This document shows positions 49,776-59,848 of a DNA stretch of 64,000 nucleotides, piece by piece. The stretch is taken from the NCBI GenBank assembly GCA_943789205.1, contig CALSTG010000001.1, positions 1,726,435 through 1,790,434 of the forward strand, written 5' to 3'. The stretch comes from an uncultured Flavobacteriales bacterium (lineage in GTDB: Bacteria; Bacteroidota; Bacteroidia; Flavobacteriales_D; Crocinitomicaceae). A model generated the notes under the pieces. The model searched no databases. It saw only the letters and a program-made list of their open reading frames with translations, and was not told the DNA's origin. The position numbers were made by a program, and so were the translations under genes. Position 1 is the first letter of the stretch, and every line of letters begins with the position of its first letter.

Positions 49776-50684
49776 TTAATCAATTACTATGTTTTGATTT
49801 CCTAGTGACTTATTATTTAACTCAATATCAATTCTGCCCAATTGAAGTCCAGCCCAACCGACTTGATTGATGATCACATTTTGACTTCTTTTATTTTTTT
49901 CGATAGCAGGCTTTTCCATAAAAGTATGGGTGTGTCCTCCAAGAATAATGTCTATATTTTCGGAATTTTTAGCGAGCTTTCTATCGGATACTTTTTTAGC
50001 ATCCTGATATTCGAAACCTAAGTGCGAAAGACAAATTATGAGCTCACATTTTTGATTCTTTAAATTTGCTGCGGTCATGTTAGCGATTTCTATCGGGTCT
50101 TGGTAAATTGTATCTCCATAGCTTGAAGCAGGCACTAAACCATTTAATTCAATTCCAATTCCAAAGACTCCTATTTTTAGACCTCCCTTTTTAAATATTT
50201 TGTAGGGTTGAGTAGCTCCACTTAAAATAGTGTTTGAAAAGTCATAGTTTGCACATAAAAATGGAAAATTTGCATATTTTTTAGCGCCTAAAAAACCATC
50301 CATTCCAATATCAAAATCATGATTTCCCATTGTTGAGGCATCGTAACCCAATTTGCTCATACACTTCATCTCAAGAACTCCGTTGAAGGTATTGAAATAA
50401 GGTGTCCCCTGAAAAATATCACCCGAATCTAGAAGTAAGACATTGGGTTCGGATTTTCTTATTTTTTCAATCACCGTAAATCTTTTTGCAATCCCGCCCA
50501 TACCAGGGTACTTAGAGTGGTTTTCTGGAAAAGGATCAATATTAGAGTGCGTATCATTAGTATGTAAAATCACCAAGTTTTTGTGGCTTTCAGTTTTTAA
50601 TGGAGTGGCACTAAACGTAAAATCAGTTAGGAGTATTCCTACCGAGCTTAAGACAAAATTTTCAAGAAATAAACGTCTTTTCAT
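49776..50684 (-). CDS. Metallophosphatase, 5'-nucleotidase N-terminal (catalytic) domain
   Basis: A 302-residue calcineurin-type phosphoesterase. The metal-site motifs are LHTNDTHSNIDPF, DSGDIFQGTPYFN, GNHDFDIG, LSHLGFEYQ and GGHTHTF. The N-terminus (MKRRLFLENFVLSS) resembles a Tat signal with a twin arginine. It corresponds to the catalytic half of UshA; the other half is encoded as the preceding gene (50681), overlapping by 4 bases. Export to the periplasm is inferred. Confidence 0.9.
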   Translation of the reverse strand: MKRRLFLENFVLSSVGILLTDFTFSATPLKTESHKNLVILHTNDTHSNIDPFPENHSKYPGMGGIAKRFTVIEKIRKSEPNVLLLDSGDIFQGTPYFNTFNGVLEMKCMSKLGYDASTMGNHDFDIGMDGFLGAKKYANFPFLCANYDFSNTILSGATQPYKIFKKGGLKIGVFGIGIELNGLVPASSYGDTIYQDPIEIANMTAANLKNQKCELIICLSHLGFEYQDAKKVSDRKLAKNSENIDIILGGHTHTFMEKPAIEKNKRSQNVIINQVGWAGLQLGRIDIELNNKSLGNQNIVID

Positions 50685-51391
50685 TCTATCCTTGATTTTG
50701 AGTCATTTAAGAGAATTTCTTGAAATTTGGCTTCCTGAATTAAAACATCACGTATTAGTATTTTCGTCTCTACTGTTTCTACAGCATCTTTGAAAAAGTT
50801 CATATTATCTCCTCCGTTAAAAAGATAATTAGAGGTGATTACCCAAAAATAATTGACAGCAACGTTTTCACCGAAATTACTCAGTAGTAGTTGTCCATTT
50901 TTCATTTCTACATTCGAAATAGGTTCCCCTCCTGATTTTAAAAGATATGCGGAAATTTTCTCAAGTGAAGTCATAGGTATTTTTGCCCAAATTATTGTAT
51001 TGTCAAAAGGCATAACCTTGAAAAGGTCTTTTAATAAAACATCCCCTTTGCCAATGCTCGATCGAATTCCACCAGTATTTAATAAGCAAAATGTTGGGAG
51101 GCTTAATCGAACGTTTCTTGTTTGATTTACAAAGACTGCATCAGCCATCCAATTCATGAGATTTGATGAAGGTCGCTTGACTATAAAATCATGCTCGGAT
51201 TCTGCTATTTTGAGTTGCATTTGTGCATCCATTTCTTCCTTAAAAGGAGCGATGAAGGTCGTAAGTGAGGAATCCGCTAATTCCTCTTTGGTAATCTTAA
51301 TTTGTTCCGAATTTATGGATAATTTGGGCGAACAAGCGCACAAATAAATGAGCGAAAAATAGAGTATTTGTATCCTAGAACTCTTAATCAA
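50681..51391 (-). CDS. 5'-nucleotidase C-terminal (substrate-binding) domain lipoprotein
   Basis: A 236-residue predicted lipoprotein (signal with lipobox LCAC, Cys about residue 20). The domain has LMNWMADAVF, the nucleotide-binding NTGGIRSSIGKGDVLLKDLF, and NYLFNGGDN. This is the half of UshA-type nucleotidases that binds the nucleotide base; the catalytic half is the next gene. Such split pairs occur naturally in Flavobacteriia. It overlaps the nuclease gene by 8 bases. Confidence 0.88.
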   Translation of the reverse strand: MIKSSRIQILYFSLIYLCACSPKLSINSEQIKITKEELADSSLTTFIAPFKEEMDAQMQLKIAESEHDFIVKRPSSNLMNWMADAVFVNQTRNVRLSLPTFCLLNTGGIRSSIGKGDVLLKDLFKVMPFDNTIIWAKIPMTSLEKISAYLLKSGGEPISNVEMKNGQLLLSNFGENVAVNYFWVITSNYLFNGGDNMNFFKDAVETVETKILIRDVLIQEAKFQEILLNDSKSRIE

Positions 51392-53657
51392 TTATAATTT
51401 TCTTTTGAACGGAACCTTTGGCTGTATGGACATTTAATAAATAAGCGCCTGATGGATAATTGGATGTGTTTAATTCCAATACGGCAAGGTTTAGGTTTTG
51501 TCCTTTATGAATCATCTTTCCATCCATAGCAGTCAGTTCATAAGAATGGATAGTTTCTCCATTAATTTGCGCAAATAATTTATTTTTACTCGGTATAGGG
51601 AAAACTGAAAAGTTGCTATTCAAAAACGCTTCTATACCCATACTTCCGCATCCCTCAGGATTATAGGACATATTAGAAAAATCGATATAACAAGCAAAAT
51701 CTACTGAGTCGATATATGGATTACGATTTCCTTGAAGGTTAAAGATATATTCGTGTCTGGCTATCTCATAGTTGTCCGGAAGGTCATTAAAGTGCCAGTT
51801 TACGAGAGAGCCAGCATTCTGATTCGTTGGTACAGCCCAATTGTTTCCGCCATACCCAGTGTAACATGTAGCCATGTAAAATATAGCCCGCGCCGCATTG
51901 CCCTTGTGAGATGCTCTCGGCTCATAAACCAATTGATTGTTTGCATTGTATCCCACGCTTCCTTCCAGGTAATTGAAAACAATATCCCCAGTAATATCTT
52001 CAAGCGGTAGGTTACTTCTTGGAGAATTGGCATTTGGTAAATTTGCAGGATATAAATTATGCTGGTCCGCATATTCTTCCTCTTCAGGATCACTGCATGG
52101 AAACGTTCCCATCCAAGAATGCGCATAGGTATGTTCACGTGAGTAATTATTATCCGACCAATCGAATGGATCATTGAATACTTTACGTTCTCCAGAATAA
52201 CAGCACGTAACATATGACTGTCCATTTGTCGTGTCTTTTACTTCAAATTGACTCATCATCGTTGTTTTGTAAAGAAAATAAGTAATGTAGTTGTGAGGAT
52301 TGATTAATGCGCTTAGGTCTCCAAGTAAGGTGCTCGAGGCACTTGAAATCCCATTGTAATAGTTTCCAATTTGTTCACCGCCACTTGTAACTTGAGTCTC
52401 AGCGGTATTTGAAGTTAAATAATTTTCAAAACCTCCTGACCCGTTGTATGCAAATACCTTGAAGTAATAATTTTGATTTGCAATAACCCCTCTTGGTGTA
52501 AGACTCGTGCCACTTCCCACATATGCAACTTTGGCATTACCAATATAATCCCCTCGTAAATAACTTTGTCCGTCCTCTGGTGCTTCTGTAATAGGACTGC
52601 CATTTTTCCAAAGCACAATATAGGAATCGGCATCAGGGCTACCGTTATATTCACCTACCAAAGTATAAGCCTCAATAGTATTGAAATTAAATACCGAGGC
52701 ATTTACGGTAGGTTCCGTTGCTAAATTATCCGTGCCAAATGCCTGAAGATTTATGGTATATGGATTTTCGTCACTATCATCATTATCAATGATTAGTGAA
52801 GCAAACATCGAACCTATTGTACTTGGTGCAAAATTCAAGGTGAATTCCTGACTCGATAGCGGTGCTATTGTCGTAGGGATTAAATCCGTAGAGAATTCTG
52901 CCGCATTGACTCCCGAAATATTAACACCTGTAACGTTGAGGGATTCTGAACCTGTATTCTCGACAGTTATTGTTGTCGCACTGGTATTCCCCACAACATA
53001 GGTGCCATTATCTAGAATGTCATTACCATCTAGTTTAATGTTGATTTCTTTGGCAGGAGCAACATAGGGATAAATATCTTCTAGATCTCTAGGGATAAGC
53101 TGATAATTGGCATTGAATTGGCCTACTAAACCAACGACTGTTACCGGTCCTGTGGGAACGGCAGAACCATCAATGTTTGTAGAACCGTTTATACGGACAT
53201 CTAATGTATTTGTGCCATCCGTTATTTGAACAGTACTACTTCCGGTGCTAAAGAATCCAGTTTGAACAAAGGTGACGTTATCGAAACGCACTAGTTGTGC
53301 CTCAAGTGCTTCGTTAGCGCTAGTTAAAGGAATCAATAATGGTTCAGGAAGCGTACCTTGACCAATAATATTGAAGCTTGTGGTTGGAGACAGTTCAAGC
53401 AAACCACTGAATTCGAAAACAACACCAGTTACTGACACAGAGTCTCCTCTTTGAATACTTGATAGATTGTTTCCATATGCTGGAAGTGCAGCTGTTGCAT
53501 CTTGAATGTACCTTATTGCGCCAAGTTCCGCACCATTTGTGGCGACACCATTAATAGTGACTGTTTGACCTATACTTTGATTTCTTGCATCAGCGATTGT
53601 TTGTGCCAAAAGCAGGTTGCAAGTTGAGATTAGTAGTAGTGTTAGGATTTTTTTCAT
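51384..53657 (-). CDS. Secreted multidomain endonuclease I with T9SS sorting domain
   Basis: A 757-residue exported protein (signal MKKILTLLLISTCNLLLA). In order: an OB-fold/DUF5689-like domain (about residues 20-200; SIGQTVTINGVA), an Ig-like choice-of-anchor D domain (about 205-310), a fibronectin-like region (about 315-430), an endonuclease I domain (about 435-675; REHTYAHSWMG with the catalytic His, DQHNLYPANL, NSPRSN) and a C-terminal T9SS sorting domain (IKKIIID end). By family, it degrades DNA without base preference. It lies 6 bases after the TonB receptor. Confidence 0.93.
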   Translation of the reverse strand: MKKILTLLLISTCNLLLAQTIADARNQSIGQTVTINGVATNGAELGAIRYIQDATAALPAYGNNLSSIQRGDSVSVTGVVFEFSGLLELSPTTSFNIIGQGTLPEPLLIPLTSANEALEAQLVRFDNVTFVQTGFFSTGSSTVQITDGTNTLDVRINGSTNIDGSAVPTGPVTVVGLVGQFNANYQLIPRDLEDIYPYVAPAKEINIKLDGNDILDNGTYVVGNTSATTITVENTGSESLNVTGVNISGVNAAEFSTDLIPTTIAPLSSQEFTLNFAPSTIGSMFASLIIDNDDSDENPYTINLQAFGTDNLATEPTVNASVFNFNTIEAYTLVGEYNGSPDADSYIVLWKNGSPITEAPEDGQSYLRGDYIGNAKVAYVGSGTSLTPRGVIANQNYYFKVFAYNGSGGFENYLTSNTAETQVTSGGEQIGNYYNGISSASSTLLGDLSALINPHNYITYFLYKTTMMSQFEVKDTTNGQSYVTCCYSGERKVFNDPFDWSDNNYSREHTYAHSWMGTFPCSDPEEEEYADQHNLYPANLPNANSPRSNLPLEDITGDIVFNYLEGSVGYNANNQLVYEPRASHKGNAARAIFYMATCYTGYGGNNWAVPTNQNAGSLVNWHFNDLPDNYEIARHEYIFNLQGNRNPYIDSVDFACYIDFSNMSYNPEGCGSMGIEAFLNSNFSVFPIPSKNKLFAQINGETIHSYELTAMDGKMIHKGQNLNLAVLELNTSNYPSGAYLLNVHTAKGSVQKKIIID

Positions 53658-53663
53658 AATTAT

Positions 53664-56398
53664 TTAAAATTGAAAGCCAATGGATAGATTAAAACGCAAT
53701 CCTTGACCAATAAATACTGTTGCTGAGTTCGCATCGAAATCAGAGGAACCATCTAGATGATAGTTGTTTCTTGCATCTGAAATATAGAGTGTATTCAATG
53801 CATTAAAAATATTTGCCTTAAACCTCAATTGACTATTTTCAAAGCGAACCGTGTATCCTGCATGTATACTAAGTAGTCCATAAGAAGGAATACGCCAAGA
53901 GTCTTTGCCACTTGTTTCACCTGAAAGAGAATTTGGATTAAAATCACTATAGTATCGGTCAAAGAAGGTGTATTTGAGCTTCAAATAACCATTTTTTACA
54001 AAAGCATATCTTAAGCTTGCAGCATAAGTTGATTGTGCTGCATCTCCAACATGCACTCCCGTGGCATCAAAAGAAATGGTATCAGAATATATCACAATAT
54101 CTTCTTTGGAATCCCATCTCCAGTCTCCAATACTTACCATACCTTCAAGACTTAATTTTTTGTGTAATACAACTGCAAAGTCAGTTTCAATACCCATATG
54201 AATGGCGTCCATACCCGGTACATTAACTCTGATAAATTCTGACGGATCTAAAGGATCCGGTACAGATAAGCCGTAGGGGAGTGGTCTGTTTTCCCACCTA
54301 GTAATGTATCCATTGGAATTTAAACTAAATCGTTTCGACCTAAACCCATAACCCATTTCCACAGCAAGTATTTTTTCATTAACTAGGTTGTCAAAAAAGG
54401 TATTGGTATTGTTATCAACAACATTGCTATACTGAGGTGTTCTGTTTAAATAACCAAGATTCAGAAATACATTTGACGTTTCTGTCATGTTATAGTTGGC
54501 ACCTGTTTTGAAGGTGAATCCGCTTCTGGAAACCCAATCTGTGGTATTAAATTCCAACCCTTCAGAATCACGTGTATAGGTTTGTCCATTGTAACTTACT
54601 GTATCGTCATGCCCAATTTCAATAAGTGTATCTCCAATGTTAAGTTGTCTTTTTCTAAAGTAATCAATGCCTCTGTAGAAATTTGTCACGGTCGAAACAT
54701 TCACAAACGCAGTCCATTTGTCTTTTGAGTATTCCCCTTGACCAAATGCTCCAGCCCATTGAACAAGACCATCTCGATGGTTCTGATAAGGCCTGTCTTC
54801 TCTTGCTATTTTATCACCTTCCACTTTCATTGTGGTGCCCGCATTTAAATCAGATTCGTTTATAAAGTAGTCACCTCCGAGTAGGTCAATCACTTCTGTG
54901 TAATGTTCCCCTTTGTAATAGCGATAATCCAAACCTCCCGCAAAATTCCAATACTCGTTGGGTTTGTAATCAAATTGAGAAAGACCACCTACCCAAAAAT
55001 GATTGTTAACCGATGCAGAAAGAATTTGGGATGATTTTAATAAGTTGTCATCATATGCTGGGTCTGCCGTTGAATATACTTGTCCAAATAAGGTTTTGTA
55101 TTGATTGTTATAAACAATTGTATCCCAATCCACTAAACCATTCTCATCTCGAATAATGGTAGATGCCGAATTGAAATAGCGTTGTCCACCGCCACGGCCA
55201 ATTGAGGTATAAGCGATATTCGACCAAGATAATTTATCATTGATTTTCCAAAAATCTTTTAAGGTTATTTGAGGTTTATGATAATAATTCCGTCGCTCAT
55301 TGAATGTCTTTCCATTTCTATAACCCCAATGTTGATTAAACTGAATACCTCTATCTCGTTCTGCATCAATCGATGAATCTGCAATACCTAAGCTTCGTGC
55401 GTAATTGGCATCCCAATATTCTATGGGTTGTGAATAAGAACGTTGACCATGCTGTTGAGGTGCACCGAAACCGCTCAATGAAACAATATGATTTTTGATT
55501 TTCTTCTGGATTTTAAGATAATAAAAAGCACCTTGTGTATTTGCACCATCTACCCAACCATTACCTTGCTTATAGGACCCTGAAAACAGAACACCCCATC
55601 CATTTTTTAAGGTGCCCGATTTGTAAGAAAGTGAAGTTCTTAAGAAATCACCTGTCCCGTATTCTTGTGCCACACGAATCATTCGTTTCCCACCAGTAGC
55701 TTGTGTTAAAATGTTCATTGTCCCTCCAACTGAGGGCATTGCTAGTTTTGTAGCGCCCAATCCACGTTGAACCTGAATTTGACCGGTAATGGCATCTAAA
55801 CCAAACCAATTAGACCAGTAAACTGCACCATTTTCCATGTCATTGACAGGAACCCCATCAATCATAACACCAACATTTCTTTGGTCAAACCCACGAATCG
55901 TAATTCTTGCATCACCGTCACCACCTCCTTGCTGAGTCGCATGAACGCCTGGTGTCGAATTTAAGATCATTGGTAAATCTTGAGATCCTAACTCTTCAGC
56001 AATTTGTTTGGTGGATATTCTTGTAACAGCTACCGGTGTTTTGCGGTCTATAGCGAGATTTCCGATAACCTGAACTTCCTCAAGTTCTTGTCCTCCACCT
56101 ACAATAAAATCATGAGTATTTTGTCCTGATTTGATTTCTAATTCAACACTTAACGTATCAAATGAAAGCATGTAACGGTTGCTGAGTAGAATCCTTGTTT
56201 TAGTTTTTGAATGCATATTGACCATCGATATCTGATCGTGATAAGATAAACTTGCCCTCCCTCATTTTTTAATGCGATCTTCGCACCAACAACAACGCCT
56301 TTGGTTACAGATTCTGAAACATTTCCGCTAAGTAATGAATTCTGAGCTGTTATGCCTTGAATAACACATAATGCTAAAAGGAATAAAAAGTTTTTCAT
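53664..56398 (-). pseudogene. TonB-dependent receptor with clustered frameshifts in the N-terminal domain
   Basis: A signal and CarboxypepD_reg domain start at 56398 (MKNFLFLLALCVIQGITAQ). Between about 56150 and 56260 the frame must change three times: GGQVYL, then SRSDIDGQYAFKN, then LKQGFYSATVT, then LSFDTLSVELEIKSG. After that one frame runs for about 830 residues with plug (DLPMILNSTPGVHATQQGGG) and a 22-strand-type barrel. The protein would be about 910 residues. Partners upstream and downstream suggest DNA or nucleotide import. Sequence error and real decay are both possible. Confidence 0.85.
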
Positions 56399-56413
56399 TT
56401 TTCGAGCTGCTAT

Positions 56414-57412
56414 TTATTTAATAACAACTTTACGAATTACTTTTTCACCATTTTTAAATGCTAACTGCACGTAATATACACCGTTCGGTTTATTAATTGT
56501 TAGTGTCGTATGGTTTTTTGTATTGTTTTGAGAAAGCACCATTTTTCCTAGAATATCATTTATCTGAATATTTCTAACATCCGAAATATTACGAATCGTA
56601 AAAATACCATTGGATGGGTTCGGGTAAATTTCAATGTTTGCAGCACCAAAGCTTGCAACATTACCAAGTGTACAATCACAGTCATGGTTTCCTAAAGACG
56701 TCCAGTTACCATCCAAAATCGGGTTTCCGCTTGTGCCCAAGACTGGCTCACCGTTCTCATCGAGTCGTTCTACAACAGCTGGGATTGAATCGTACTCTAA
56801 AAGCGGATCGAAAAATGAAATCACAGGATTTGTTTCACCTTTGAGTACAGAAGTTTTACGAATCATCGAGTGATCTTTGGTTACTTCTAAACCAGCACCA
56901 GTGTATGGGAATTCTGAGGTCCAAGCAACACCTGGGTCTTCACCAATTTTACCGAAAATATCTACTACAACAGAATTGTTAATATCATTGGTCGTCCCTT
57001 TAGCAAGAACCACTGCATCATTACCATTAAAATACCATGCATTCGATACATTGTATTCAGGACAATAAAACGCATCCGCTTTTACCTGAAGGCTATCCCA
57101 GATTGGAGCCTCTTGACCTTCTCCATTTTCATCTAGCTTCTCTAAAACACCAACATGAACATCACCAGCCGCTATGATTCCTGTAAGTTGAACGGCATTT
57201 CCTTCGCTTGCACTGGTTGATCCATTTGAATAGCGAATCACCATATATGCGCTCAAATCAATTGAAGCATCTGTCGGGTTATATATTTCAATGGCTTTAT
57301 TGTTGGACCAGCCTTCTACATATTCAGAAATAAAAAGCTCGCTACAATCAGTTAGCTGAGAAAAAGACACACTTGAAATTAGAAGTGTTAAGAAAGGTAA
57401 AAATTTACTCAT
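56414..57412 (-). CDS. Secreted lamin-tail domain protein with T9SS sorting domain
   Basis: A 332-residue exported protein (signal MSKFLPFLTLLISSVSFSQ). Residues about 22-190 form a lamin-tail (LTD) domain: ELFISEYVEGWSNNKAIEIY and YNPTDASIDLSAY. The last 80 residues (IEIYPNPSNGIFTIRNIS to KVVIK) form a T9SS type A sorting domain. LTD domains often accompany extracellular nucleases, and the receptor and nuclease downstream fit that. It is the first gene of the operon; no catalytic domain is visible. Confidence 0.85.
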   Translation of the reverse strand: MSKFLPFLTLLISSVSFSQLTDCSELFISEYVEGWSNNKAIEIYNPTDASIDLSAYMVIRYSNGSTSASEGNAVQLTGIIAAGDVHVGVLEKLDENGEGQEAPIWDSLQVKADAFYCPEYNVSNAWYFNGNDAVVLAKGTTNDINNSVVVDIFGKIGEDPGVAWTSEFPYTGAGLEVTKDHSMIRKTSVLKGETNPVISFFDPLLEYDSIPAVVERLDENGEPVLGTSGNPILDGNWTSLGNHDCDCTLGNVASFGAANIEIYPNPSNGIFTIRNISDVRNIQINDILGKMVLSQNNTKNHTTLTINKPNGVYYVQLAFKNGEKVIRKVVIK

Positions 57413-57446
57413 GGTATTATTCGTTTGTTCAGTTTAGTTATGATTT

Positions 57447-57454
57447 CAAAAATA
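57447..57454 (-). promoter_or_regulatory. -7 element of the DNA-utilisation operon promoter
   Basis: TATTTTTG on the minus strand, a full TAnnTTTG match, 35 bases before the ATG at 57412. The -33 region is AT-rich with no clear TTG, so regulation by an activator would be plausible. Confidence 0.4.
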
Positions 57455-57575
57455 CAAAAAATAAGTTCTTCTATTTATAGTAAATACATTTATAAAATCT
57501 GTGGGTCATAACTTATTTTAAACGAGATATTTGATTCAAAACGTATTCATGATTAACTTCACAAAAAAAAAGTAA

Positions 57576-59729
57576 ATGGCTTTAAGATTTATATTGTTTG
57601 GTTTTATTTTTCAAATATTGTCTATTCAGGCACAAGAAAAAATAAGTATAGAAAAGATTTGGAAATATTACGACTATTATCCACAAGGTGCTGAGGGTTA
57701 TCGGGCGATGCTTGATGGCAATACATACACAGTTAGGAAAAGTGATAATTCCATTGTTCTAAGATCTTTTGAATCTAAAACCGCAGAAGAAGAGCTGGTT
57801 TTTCAGATTCCAAATGCCGATTTCGAGTATTCTGATTATGAGTTTAATTCAGATGAAAGCAAAATATTATTTCTCTCAGATGTAAAAAGTATTTATAGAT
57901 ATAGCTATACCGCAAATTATCATTTATACGATCGCGCTACAAAAAAACTTGAACCTTTAGACGAAGTTCATCAGCCTCAAACTTTAGCAGAATACTCACC
58001 GGATGGAAATTATGTCTCCTACATTCATAAAAACAATCTTTATGTAAAGGATTTGAAATCTGGCGATGTTTCTCAATTGACAAATGACGGTTATAAGAAT
58101 GAAATTATTAATGGTACTTCTGATTGGGTTTATGAAGAAGAGTTTGCTTTAATTAAGGCATATGATTGGTCTCCTGATAGCCGCTCTATTTCTTTTTTGA
58201 AGTTTAATGAAAGTAAGGTCAAAGAGTTTAGTATGACTTTCTACAATGAATTGTATCCAAGCTCTTATGATTTTAAATATCCTAAGGCTGGAGAGGATAA
58301 CAGCGAGGTAACACTTCATATTTATTCACTTCATGAAAATGAAGCTCAAGAGGTTTTTCTTGGACAATACGAGTACTTGCCTAGAATGGAATGGTCTCCA
58401 ACCGAGAACAAGCTTATTGTGCAATCGATGAATCGACACCAGAGCAGCTTGAAATACCACCTTGTTGAAAAAGATGCGGAACGATGGGTACAAAAAATGA
58501 TCTTTGAGGAACGGTCTCAAACCTATGTCGATGTTGATGACAATCTTATCTTTTTAAAAGATGGTAATTCTTTATTGCGGACCAGTGAAATTGATGGTTT
58601 CAAGCATATATATAAACTTTCTTTCAATGGTGAACATACCCAAGTTACAAAGGGTCCATGGGATGTTATTGATTTTCTTGGCTTAGATTCAAAATCCAAT
58701 ACGATTTATTTCACCTCGAGCGAATCACATGCTACTCAGAAGTCTGTTTATGGCATTCAAACAAATGGTAAGAAAAAAAGACAAATCACTACTGAAGAAG
58801 GATATAATGATGCAGAGTTCCTGAAAGGAATGAAGTATTTCATTCATACCTATTCAAATGCGAACACGCCTCCTGTCATATCATTACGCAATTCAAAAGG
58901 AAAGCTCATAAAAATATTGGAAGACAATAGCCGTCTAAACAAACTGTTGAGCGATTCCTATGAACTTTCACCTAAAATCATTGCGCCAATTCGGGCTGGT
59001 GAACAGGAATTAAATACTTGGATGATTCTTCCACATGATTTTGATTCAACCAAAAAATACCCGGTATACATTAACGTATATGGTGGCCCCGGACATAATG
59101 AGGTCTTAGATTCTTGGGATGGTAGCGATTATATGTATCATCAGCTATTGGCACAAGAAGGGTATATAGTATTTTGTGTTGATCCGAGAGGAACGATGTT
59201 TCGTGGAACGGAATTCAAGAAAAGCACTTATTTAGAGCTAGGAAAGTATGAGACTGAAGATATTATCAATAGTGCAAAGGCACTTGGGAAGTTGGATTGG
59301 GTTGATGAAAATAGAATTGGCATAATGGGATGGAGCTATGGCGGTTTCATGTCATCTTTAGCAATTACAAAAGGTGCAGATGTATTTGAAATGGCTATTG
59401 CTGTCGCTCCTGTGACCAGCTGGAGATATTATGATAATATTTATACGGAACGTTTTATGCGTACTCCTCAAGAAAATGCAAAAGGTTATGACGATAATAG
59501 TCCAATAAATCATGTTTCGAAATTAAAAGGCAAGTATCTTTTGATTCATGGAGCGGCTGATGATAATGTGCATTATCAGAACACTATGGAAATGGTAAAT
59601 GCTATGGTTGCGGCGGATAAACAATTTAATCTTTTTATCTATCCCAATAAAAATCACGGTATATATGGCGGGAATACCCGAAATCATTTATTTCAAATGA
59701 TGTTTGATTATATTCTGAAGAATCTTTAG
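57576..59729 (+). CDS. Dipeptidyl peptidase IV-like S9 family peptidase
   Basis: A 717-residue exported serine peptidase (signal ending SIQAQEK). The N-terminal beta-propeller covers about residues 40-480 (SDYEFNSDESKILFLSD). The C-terminal hydrolase domain has nucleophile S587 in GWSYGG, Asp in GAADDNVH (662/663) and H694 in KNHGIYG. By family it removes X-Pro dipeptides. The upstream 163 bases hold divergent control signals, none convincing for this gene. Confidence 0.93.
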   Translation: MALRFILFGFIFQILSIQAQEKISIEKIWKYYDYYPQGAEGYRAMLDGNTYTVRKSDNSIVLRSFESKTAEEELVFQIPNADFEYSDYEFNSDESKILFLSDVKSIYRYSYTANYHLYDRATKKLEPLDEVHQPQTLAEYSPDGNYVSYIHKNNLYVKDLKSGDVSQLTNDGYKNEIINGTSDWVYEEEFALIKAYDWSPDSRSISFLKFNESKVKEFSMTFYNELYPSSYDFKYPKAGEDNSEVTLHIYSLHENEAQEVFLGQYEYLPRMEWSPTENKLIVQSMNRHQSSLKYHLVEKDAERWVQKMIFEERSQTYVDVDDNLIFLKDGNSLLRTSEIDGFKHIYKLSFNGEHTQVTKGPWDVIDFLGLDSKSNTIYFTSSESHATQKSVYGIQTNGKKKRQITTEEGYNDAEFLKGMKYFIHTYSNANTPPVISLRNSKGKLIKILEDNSRLNKLLSDSYELSPKIIAPIRAGEQELNTWMILPHDFDSTKKYPVYINVYGGPGHNEVLDSWDGSDYMYHQLLAQEGYIVFCVDPRGTMFRGTEFKKSTYLELGKYETEDIINSAKALGKLDWVDENRIGIMGWSYGGFMSSLAITKGADVFEMAIAVAPVTSWRYYDNIYTERFMRTPQENAKGYDDNSPINHVSKLKGKYLLIHGAADDNVHYQNTMEMVNAMVAADKQFNLFIYPNKNHGIYGGNTRNHLFQMMFDYILKNL

Positions 59730-59801
59730 TCAATTTGAAACCTTTATTTCATTTTCTAGTATAGGTTAATCCGCGTGTTTTTATAAAAGAGGTCTTTTTT
59801 G

Positions 59802-59809
59802 TATTTTTG
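59802..59809 (+). promoter_or_regulatory. -7 element of the citrate synthase promoter
   Basis: TATTTTTG, a full TAnnTTTG match, with a T-rich -33 region (TTTT at 59778-59781, spacing 20). The predicted start near 59816 leaves a leader of about 33 bases before the ATG. Confidence 0.5.
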
Positions 59810-59848
59810 CACCCGGATAAATTCTAACCTAAACAAGTAAGCGAGAGT

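Noticed and set aside
49776-51391. The two nucleotidase genes as one frameshifted gene
   Set aside because: Order is reversed (C-terminal part first) and each has its own signal sequence, so they are true separate genes.
51800-52225. A 141-codon minus-strand frame within the endonuclease gene
   Set aside because: It is out of frame with the gene and shows no recognisable domain.
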